Source of the DNA: JBFFMO01 sp037968515
Lineage (GTDB): Bacteria > Myxococcota_A > Bradymonadia > Bradymonadales > Bradymonadaceae
NCBI GenBank assembly: GCA_037968515.1
Contig: JBBKVQ010000095.1
Coordinates: 1 to 15,538, forward strand
Length of the DNA stretch: 15,538 nt
Reading direction: 5' to 3'
Position numbers and translations under genes: made by a program. This document shows, piece by piece, positions 8,381 to 13,731 of this stretch (positions within the stretch are counted from its first letter, which is position 1; the number at the start of each line of letters is the position of its first letter). The notes under the pieces are model-generated. The model had not been told where the DNA came from and did no database searches. It saw only the letters and a list, made by a program, of their open reading frames with translations.

Positions 8381-8406
8381 GCCCGTCTCCTCGTGGGTTG
8401 CAACTT

Positions 8407-10017
8407 TCAACGTTTGCACTCCGAGTTCACCGTGAAGATGTAATATCCGAGTTCGTCACGCCAGTACTCACCATCAAAGGTCCAGTACATCTCTTCATCC
8501 GATACATCGACGGATGGCTTATCTGTGACGTTCTTGTCGACGATCATCGCTGCGCGAAGATCTGCTTCGATGTCGCCCTTTTCAGCGCGAGCAACTTCAA
8601 AAAGAATCTTCTTTTCTTCCAAGACCAGGTCGGCAAGCTCCCTCAACGCTCGTTCGAGTCGTTGTTTAGCTAGGGCACCTGTATCGACGCGAGCAAAGCT
8701 TGCTGCGAGTTCGAGGTCGCCTGAAAGGGTCTGCGCGAGGTCGCTTGATTTCCAAGCGGAGGGCGCGTCGGCCATCTTTTCTTTTTCGCCTTCAATCGCC
8801 GAAATCAAGCCGATCTTCCGTTGAACCTGCTGGTCGTTGACCGCTGCATTCACGACTCGGATCAACTCGTAATTGCTCGAGTTGCCATCGCGAACATCAA
8901 GAAGCCATTTGTACATGCCTTCAGGATCTTCACCGTACTTCGTGAGCACCGCTGCGAGTTCAGTCTGAATGGGACCGTATTGATCATCAAACCCCTGAAG
9001 GACGTATCGAACGCGCTCATACTTGCAGTTATAGAAGTAGAGAACGGCGGTAAGAATCGTTCCTTCGGGAAAGTATGCATTATCAAAAAACGGCGCGTTG
9101 ATCGTGAGGAGATTTCCGAGCGCCTTGTTGTACAAGTCCATCTGGAAATAAGCCCAACTCGATTCGAAGAGCGAAGTCGGCCAATGTTCTGACCGGCGCC
9201 CCACACGTCCGAAGTACTTCACCGACTTGTCGTAGCCGCCGGTCGAATAGAACACTCGAGCCATGCCGAGGTTGGTCATCTCGAACAGCGTTTTTTCCTG
9301 AGCGGTCAATGGTCCGCTTGCTTCACGCGAAGTCAGATAACGAAGCACTTCCTTGAAAGCGGCGACGGCGGGTTCTGCTTCGTAGTTAGCAACGTGAGCC
9401 ACACCAGCAATATAACGAGCTTTGGAGTAGTCAGGACTTCTCGTGGTGACGTTGTTCAACATCGCCAACGCGCCATCGATATTCATCTGGTTGTAAAGAT
9501 GACGCCCAACCAGATACGCAAAACGATCCCGATACTTCTCTGGCACTTCCGAGAGGTAATCCTTATAGGCCGCCAAGCGCTCCATAAGGAGCGCGTCTTC
9601 TGGGATTTCGTCTGTGAGAAGCACCATTCCACGCAGCGTTTGAAGGAAGAAAGGATTAGATTCTCCCGATTCAACGATTGCACTGAAATGTTGCAACGCC
9701 CCTTGGTAGAGCTCCATACGAAAGAGAGTTTTCCCTAGTTCGTATTGAGCTTCGGGTCGCAAGATTTCCGAAGCAACGTCGCCGTCCTTCAGTACTTTCC
9801 AGAACAAAAGACTCGCTTCAGGGTACTTCTCTTTTAAGTAGAGAGCCTTACCTTCTTCGAGAAATTTGGCTGCCGGAGAGACTTCACTGACCGCAGTCAC
9901 TTCGTCCTCTCCAAAACTCATGCCGTCCTGAGCAAAGGCCAACGCAGACGATCCTAAGACCGCAGCCATGACTCCACCCTGAACTATTCGAGACCATGTT
10001 GTATTCAGCGAATTCAC
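8407..10017 (-). CDS. GltC/NfsC-like periplasmic TPR protein (536 aa)
   Basis: This is the first gene of the block and likely a periplasmic adaptor of the trans-envelope complex. A signal peptide occupies residues 1-29 (cleavage AFA-Q). TPR-like helices extend from about residue 45 to 340 (for example EAQYELGKTLFRMELYQGA and SLFESSWAYFQMDLYNKA), followed by a long charged helical region (about 380-500). The C-terminus carries an aromatic motif, FDGEYWRDELGYY, that I associate with myxobacterial GltC-type TPR proteins. The start codon is GTG, not ATG, with GAGG 5 nt upstream. In M. xanthus gltC lies in a different cluster from gltD-G; joining them here resembles the simpler layout in relatives with one copy of the machine. 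The assignment rests on motif memory and synteny, so plain TPR protein is the fallback. Confidence 0.88.
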   Translation of the reverse strand: MNSLNTTWSRIVQGGVMAAVLGSSALAFAQDGMSFGEDEVTAVSEVSPAAKFLEEGKALYLKEKYPEASLLFWKVLKDGDVASEILRPEAQYELGKTLFRMELYQGALQHFSAIVESGESNPFFLQTLRGMVLLTDEIPEDALLMERLAAYKDYLSEVPEKYRDRFAYLVGRHLYNQMNIDGALAMLNNVTTRSPDYSKARYIAGVAHVANYEAEPAVAAFKEVLRYLTSREASGPLTAQEKTLFEMTNLGMARVFYSTGGYDKSVKYFGRVGRRSEHWPTSLFESSWAYFQMDLYNKALGNLLTINAPFFDNAYFPEGTILTAVLYFYNCKYERVRYVLQGFDDQYGPIQTELAAVLTKYGEDPEGMYKWLLDVRDGNSSNYELIRVVNAAVNDQQVQRKIGLISAIEGEKEKMADAPSAWKSSDLAQTLSGDLELAASFARVDTGALAKQRLERALRELADLVLEEKKILFEVARAEKGDIEADLRAAMIVDKNVTDKPSVDVSDEEMYWTFDGEYWRDELGYYIFTVNSECKR

Positions 10018-10203
10018 GCGTCCCTCATCTTGGCTTGGTTAGCGCGCGTATGGATATCTCGCGCGGCCATAAAGACCCCGATCGTTTTATTGACCGGTTT
10101 CTGCCTAGTTTGTAGTCGATGCACATACATTAGGATATTGGAGCGCCCACGTTAACCGCGCCACTACACACCGTCAAGCTGTACACCTACATGCTCAAAG
10201 CAC
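10018..10203 (-). promoter_or_regulatory. leader and promoter region of the Glt-like operon, no confident promoter
   Basis: These 186 nt must hold the promoter of the five-gene block. The best -35-like element is TTGACG (minus strand, 10177-10172), but no convincing -10 box lies at 16-18 nt. A CGCGCG/CGCGCG inverted repeat (10043-10048 and 10060-10065, 11-nt loop) sits 26-48 nt upstream of the GTG start and could fold in the mRNA leader. No ORF is supported here. Confidence 0.35.
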
Positions 10204-10247
10204 AAAAAAAGAGGCCTCAATAAGAGACCTCCAACCTTTTTTTGCGC
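10204..10247 (-). terminator. terminator after the Cys-rich lipoprotein gene, possibly bidirectional
   Basis: On the minus strand GAGGTCTC/GAGGCCTC (8-bp stem with one G-T wobble, 5-nt loop; 10211-10231) is followed by seven T. On the other strand a run of seven T (10237-10243) lies six bases beyond the hairpin, so weak plus-strand termination is possible. It isolates the lipoprotein gene from the Glt-like operon. Confidence 0.85.
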
Positions 10248-10257
10248 CATTTCAAAA

Positions 10258-10614
10258 TCATCCGTCAACCAGTTGATTTTCAACGCAGTATTTTGCGCCA
10301 GATTGATACACGAACTCCAAACAAAGGCCCGCTGGGCAATCGCTGTCATCGGTGCATCGCTTGGTGCAAAACGCATCGGAACCACTGTATCGGCCACAAA
10401 CACGGGTGTCACATTGCACCTGGTTCTCGACCACACAGCTTTTATCCTCGGAGCCCGTGGTATCGCCGCATGTTCTCACAGCGAGATCGGGAGAAGTCTC
10501 ATCAAGGTTGCAAGGTGCGTAGAGGTCATCTGCGCAACCAGCCATCAAACTTAATGACATCGCAGCAAGCGATCCCGAGAACACAATTCCTACCCAGTTA
10601 AACATTCGCTTCAT
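10258..10614 (-). CDS. Cys-rich lipoprotein (118 aa), function unknown
   Basis: A short envelope protein with a signal peptide ending in LMAGC (lipidated Cys27 or nearby) and Ala-Asp following. The mature part has ten further Cys residues, enough for five disulfides. They are spaced as in the C-x3-C-x5-C-x4-C pattern (FCTKRCTDDSDCPAGLC) seen in many myxobacterial Cys-rich surface lipoproteins. The start is supported by AGAGGA about 5 nt before the ATG at 10614; an internal Met at codon 4 is less likely. It has its own terminator and lies behind the terminator of the preceding small gene, so it is probably a single-gene transcript. I do not recognise a specific family or function. Confidence 0.82.
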   Translation of the reverse strand: MKRMFNWVGIVFSGSLAAMSLSLMAGCADDLYAPCNLDETSPDLAVRTCGDTTGSEDKSCVVENQVQCDTRVCGRYSGSDAFCTKRCTDDSDCPAGLCLEFVYQSGAKYCVENQLVDG

Positions 10615-10691
10615 CTAGTCCTCTAAACCTGAGCCTGAAAGCGCCGACATCCTAACGCAAACTTGGGTCCGGGCAAATGGGATTGTCACCC

Positions 10692-10718
10692 AAAAAAAAA
10701 GGCCGGCAATTGCCGACC
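10692..10718 (-). terminator. strong terminator after the small acidic lipoprotein gene
   Basis: On the minus strand GGTCGGC/GCCGGCC (7-bp stem, one G-T wobble, loop AATT) is followed by nine T. It lies 23 nt after the stop codon at 10741. Confidence 0.9.
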
Positions 10719-10740
10719 ATTGGGAAGAATAACTGGAAAC

Positions 10741-10926
10741 TTATTCTGCGTCTTCAGCAGGTGCTTCTTCAGCAGGTGCAGTTTCGGCTGGTGCTTCTTC
10801 AGCAGGAGCCATTTCAGCTGGGGTTTCCGATGGCATTTCGTCAGTTTTGGCTTCGCCGCCACCACAGGCAACAACACCGAAAGACATCATAGCAACAACA
10901 GCAATCAACAGATTACGAATATTCAT
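10741..10926 (-). CDS. small Ala/Pro/Glu-rich lipoprotein (61 aa)
   Basis: A very short lipoprotein: hydrophobic signal ending in GVVAC (Cys21), then Gly-Gly-Gly and an acidic, disordered tail built from repeats of EEAPAE and EMAPAE type. No folded domain is likely. The DNA shows the repeats directly as copies of a 15-nt unit. The start at 10926 is supported by AAAGGAG about 8 nt upstream; the frame is open further, to 10965, but that adds a basic stretch before the signal with no ribosome binding site. It has a strong site and a very clean terminator, which suggests high expression. It could be an abundant outer-membrane spacer lipoprotein; this is inference. No homologue is recognised. Confidence 0.8.
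   Translation of the reverse strand: MNIRNLLIAVVAMMSFGVVACGGGEAKTDEMPSETPAEMAPAEEAPAETAPAEEAPAEDAE
10758..10806. repeat. imperfect 15-nt tandem repeats inside the small lipoprotein gene
   Basis: Copies of a ggtgcttcttcagca-like unit encode the EEAPAE repeats of the mature lipoprotein tail. Such repeats can vary in number by slippage. Confidence 0.55.
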
Positions 10927-11179
10927 AGCATACACTCCTTTGCGGATCCCTTGTCGACAGCTCAACGAGCGATCGATTAGTTTTCAAGCGCCGACGCGTA
11001 CGGTTTGCCATTCGGCGCCCCTGTCGACGGCGCGACTATGGCGGAAACTTGGACAGACGTCCACATTTTTTTCACTTTTAGGCGAAACAACCACGTTTCA
11101 GTGGGTTTTTTCGAGGAATTCAACTGAGAATATCGTGGGTTTAACGTATGATCCTGCGAAGTTTTCCCCCGGACTGCCA
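10927..11179. other. divergent intergenic region
   Basis: This 253-nt stretch separates the minus-strand small lipoprotein from the plus-strand metallopeptidase gene and must hold both promoters. GTCGAC occurs in it twice. A short TGGAC/GTCCA inverted repeat (11050-11063) is followed by T-rich sequence but is too weak to call. No ORF here is supported. Confidence 0.4.
11124..11152 (+). promoter_or_regulatory. candidate promoter of the metallopeptidase gene
   Basis: CTGAGA (11124-11129) and TATGAT (11147-11152) are 17 nt apart and match the sigma70 consensus boxes at 4 of 6 and 5 of 6 positions. Transcription would begin about 20 nt before the ATG at 11180, giving a short leader without a clear Shine-Dalgarno site. 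Confidence 0.35.
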
Positions 11180-12619
11180 ATGCTCTCACATTCGTTAAAA
11201 TTGCTCGTCACATGCTTGTTCCTTCTTAGCGCTTCGCCTGTAAATGCGCAGAACGCGCCCGATCAGGGGTTTGAAGCGTCGGAACGAACTCTGCTTGAAA
11301 CGGCCGACGCCATCGCTGAACAAGTCGCAACGATTCGGGGTTTGCCGCTCACGCGGCCGATCAAAAAAGGAATCAAACGACGAGAGGAACTGCGCTCGGT
11401 GTTGGTGACTAAGCTCGCCGAAGAGGTCAGCGACGACCAAATCGAGGCTGAAGGCAAAGTCTATAAACGGTTAGGCTTGATTCCACCGGACATGAACTAC
11501 AAGAAGGTACTGCTGGACGTACTTACCGAGCAAATCGCGGGATTTTACGATCAGAAGACCAAAGAACTCTATGTGATGCAGGGCATTCCGATGTCCTTTC
11601 AGAAGCCTGCGATGGCCCACGAGCTGTTTCATGCGATTCAAGATCAACACTTCGATATTCTCTCGATGCAAGAGCCTTTCAGTTCGTCCGAAAACGGCGA
11701 CTTCGCGCTGGCACGAGCAGCCCTTCTGGAGGGAGACGCGACGATCGTGATGTTGGACTATTCACTGCATGAGGCAGGGAGCTTGCCCCAGGGAACCGCC
11801 ACCAGCGTCGTCGACATCCCCATCATCGCGGGAACGCTTCGCAACATCTCGTTTGATGACCTGTCTGCGTTGGAGCAAATGATGGGCACATCAGGGGCCC
11901 CAAAGGACATGCAGGCGGGTGCCGCGGCGCTTTCGGAGGCCCCGGCGGTGTTTCGCGAGTTGCTGATGTTTCCGTATTTCGCCGGCATGCGATTTGTCGT
12001 GGCTTCGAGGATCGGCCGAACCTGGAAAGATACGGACGCGGTCTACGCAAACCCGCCTGTTTCGACAGAACAGATTTTGCACCCCGAAAAGTACTTTGCG
12101 GGGGATCAACCTCAGTTCCTTTCGTACGAAGTGGGCAGTGCCCTCGATGGCTATAAGCGAATCTACGACACCGTGTTGGGCGAGTTCCAAGTACGGCTGT
12201 GGCTGAAACTGACACTCGAAGAAGATGGGTATGACGCCGCTGCAGCAGGGTGGGACGGCGATCGCTTGGCCGCCTTCGAAAAGGACGGGCATGTGATCGT
12301 AACGACTGTGTTGGCGTGGGATGATCAAAACGAAGCGAAGGAATTTCAACAGACTTTGTTGAAAGCCACGAAGAAGCGTTACCCCGACGCCAAATCCAGC
12401 GAACATCGTGGCAAGGTGGGCGAAAGCACGTGTCTTCAGATCAGCGCCGGTGAAAGCGTCTACATCGAACGTTGGGGCGACATCGTAATCTACATTGAGG
12501 GCGCTGGGACCGAACCTGGGCAGCCGTCGATGGCGTCGATCAGGGAGTCCATCGCATCGTCTTTGAAAAGGGAGTCGTTGAGTGCAGTGATCTCCGAGCG
12601 AAAGGCTGCCGCTAATTGA
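11180..12619 (+). CDS. secreted zinc-metallopeptidase-like protein with HELFH motif (479 aa)
   Basis: This is probably an exported zinc-dependent peptidase or a relative. The first 23 residues form a signal peptide (cleavage VNA-Q). The zinc-binding helix AHELFHAIQDQH gives His147, Glu148 and His151. Glu184 in LLEGDAT is a good candidate for the third ligand, as in gluzincin-type peptidases. The AHEL(T/F)HAxQDQH form is one I recall from uncharacterised bacterial and archaeal secreted proteins; substrate is unknown. The C-terminal part (about 370-479) contains a separate alpha/beta module (VLAWDDQNEAKEF). The frame is open far upstream, to 10847, but only the ATG at 11180 gives a signal peptide at the terminus. 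No clear ribosome binding site precedes it. Its end overlaps yraN by 8 nt in convergent orientation. Confidence 0.85.
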   Translation: MLSHSLKLLVTCLFLLSASPVNAQNAPDQGFEASERTLLETADAIAEQVATIRGLPLTRPIKKGIKRREELRSVLVTKLAEEVSDDQIEAEGKVYKRLGLIPPDMNYKKVLLDVLTEQIAGFYDQKTKELYVMQGIPMSFQKPAMAHELFHAIQDQHFDILSMQEPFSSSENGDFALARAALLEGDATIVMLDYSLHEAGSLPQGTATSVVDIPIIAGTLRNISFDDLSALEQMMGTSGAPKDMQAGAAALSEAPAVFRELLMFPYFAGMRFVVASRIGRTWKDTDAVYANPPVSTEQILHPEKYFAGDQPQFLSYEVGSALDGYKRIYDTVLGEFQVRLWLKLTLEEDGYDAAAAGWDGDRLAAFEKDGHVIVTTVLAWDDQNEAKEFQQTLLKATKKRYPDAKSSEHRGKVGESTCLQISAGESVYIERWGDIVIYIEGAGTEPGQPSMASIRESIASSLKRESLSAVISERKAAAN

Positions 12620-13010
12620 TCCGGCCGTTTGCATCAAATGCCCCCTTTATATGGGTCACTCGCGGCGGAGCGTTCTCGAGCCAATCGACCGCGATCACAT
12701 CGAATCGCACCACCGCATTGGGCTTACGAGCACAACGCATGAAAATCTTGGCCACCTTCACAATCGTTTTTCGCTTAAGTGCCGTCACAGAAAGCTGTGG
12801 AGGAAGTCCCTTTCGCGGCCGCCGAGTCTTGACCTCGACGATCGCTACGGTGTGACGTTCGGTGTGCCCGCGTGCCTCCATGCGCTCAGCGATCACGTCG
12901 ATCTCTCCGGCTGTGGTGCGGAAATTCCGTTCTATGATCGCCCATCCCTCATCCTTCAAATATTGGACTGCCCGGTCTTCCCCTTTCCGCCCCAGTTCGT
13001 GATCTGTCAT
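12612..13010 (-). CDS. yraN: YraN/UPF0102 family protein (132 aa)
   Basis: A small nuclease-fold protein of the YraN family, long annotated as UPF0102 and of uncertain cellular role. The restriction-endonuclease-like core is visible: LGRKGEDRAVQYL near the start, GEIDVIA at 35-41 and VEVKTR at 58-63, so Glu36/Asp38 and Glu59-x-Lys61 keep the expected acidic and Lys positions. RFDV at 102-105 is also typical. The length fits the family (about 120-130 residues). The ATG at 13010 is chosen because GGAGGG lies just upstream; a Met at 13025 has no ribosome binding site. It is the last gene of an operon after rnhB, a neighbour pair known in many bacteria. Its ribosome binding site can pair with an upstream CCCTCC stretch. 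The 3' end overlaps the metallopeptidase gene by 8 nt. Confidence 0.93.
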   Translation of the reverse strand: MTDHELGRKGEDRAVQYLKDEGWAIIERNFRTTAGEIDVIAERMEARGHTERHTVAIVEVKTRRPRKGLPPQLSVTALKRKTIVKVAKIFMRCARKPNAVVRFDVIAVDWLENAPPRVTHIKGAFDANGRIN

Positions 13011-13013
13011 TTG

Positions 13014-13037
13014 CCCTCCAAGCATGGTTGTGGAGGG
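13014..13037 (-). promoter_or_regulatory. hairpin that can hide the yraN ribosome binding site
   Basis: On the minus strand CCCTCCA and TGGAGGG form a perfect 7-bp stem with a 10-nt loop. The 3' arm contains the GGAGGG that serves yraN, ending 3 nt before its ATG. The loop contains an alternative ATG (13025). Confidence 0.55.
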
Positions 13038-13068
13038 TTATCGGACGAAGAAAAAAAATGTTGCGAAT

Positions 13069-13731
13069 CTAGGTGCGGAGACGATCTGCGTACTGTTTTG
13101 CACCGGAGAACGTCAGCCGATGAATCGCACATGGACCGTGTTCCACGATTGCGGCGCGATGCAGCTGGGAAGGGTAGCCTTTATGGCGATCAAACCCGTA
13201 TTCGGGCCACGTGACGTGATGACTAATCATTTCCTCGTCGCGGCCAACTTTGGCTAAGATACTGGCAGCAGCGATCGCGTAGCTTCGCGAGTCCCCTTTG
13301 ATCAGCGCATGCTGGGGCAAATCCGAGATGATCTTCTGTTTCCCGTCCACGAGGATCACAGCATCCTCCAGATCCACGGAAAGGGAATCAAGTGCAGCTT
13401 CCATCGCGCGCAGTGACGCTTGGAGAATATTGATGTCGTCGATCTCTTGGGCGGTTTGGAGTGCGACGCCGAACGCGAAGGCATTTGCCACGATCTCAAG
13501 TTTTGCAGCGTCTCTGGCCGATTCTTTGAGTTTCTTGGAGTCGTCCAGACAGGCCAACCATTCCTCATCGAGCTTTTCCAGATCAATGACGACTGCTCCT
13601 GCATAGACTGGGCCTGCTAGCGGTCCTCGACCTGCCTCATCCAACCCGATCACGTACCTGACGCCCTCCGAGCGTAACTCACGTTCAATGTCCCCAATCT
13701 TTTCTTCGGTAGAAAACAGGACAGACTGCAT
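13069..13731 (-). CDS. rnhB: ribonuclease HII (220 aa)
   Basis: RNase HII removes ribonucleotides misincorporated in DNA by cutting the RNA strand of RNA-DNA hybrids, in the cytoplasm. The family motifs are all present: GLDEAGRGPLAGPV (catalytic Asp31, Glu32), DSKKL at 64-68, ILVDG (Asp129), KGD at 145-147, AAASILAKVGRD (Asp165) and the HKGY stretch at 183-186. Length is normal. The start ATG overlaps the stop of the preceding gene by 1 nt (TGATG), which points to translational coupling; only a weak GAAGAA precedes it. A 58-nt gap separates it from yraN, containing a T8 run but no terminator stem. Being placed between an SMC-like protein gene and yraN fits a genome-maintenance operon. Confidence 0.97.
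   Translation of the reverse strand: MQSVLFSTEEKIGDIERELRSEGVRYVIGLDEAGRGPLAGPVYAGAVVIDLEKLDEEWLACLDDSKKLKESARDAAKLEIVANAFAFGVALQTAQEIDDINILQASLRAMEAALDSLSVDLEDAVILVDGKQKIISDLPQHALIKGDSRSYAIAAASILAKVGRDEEMISHHVTWPEYGFDRHKGYPSQLHRAAIVEHGPCAIHRLTFSGAKQYADRLRT

Noticed and set aside
8381..8419. GTG start at 8419 for the large TPR protein
   Set aside because: It overlaps the preceding gene, lacks a good ribosome binding site and puts 13 polar residues before the signal; the ATG at 8380 has AGGAG.
11050..11072. Short hairpin TGGAC/GTCCA followed by T-rich sequence
   Set aside because: The stem is only 5 bp and no gene ends before it on the plus strand; probably chance.
10847..11179. Extended N-terminus of the metallopeptidase gene reaching into the small lipoprotein gene
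   Set aside because: The extension overlaps the opposite-strand lipoprotein start and pushes the signal peptide 111 residues inward.
10977..11189. 70-residue minus-strand ORF in the divergent intergenic region
   Set aside because: No recognisable domain, no ribosome binding site, and it covers the region where both promoters are needed.
11891..12637. 248-residue minus-strand ORF antisense to the metallopeptidase gene
   Set aside because: The plus-strand frame encodes a recognisable HELFH protein with signal peptide; the antisense product shows no domain.
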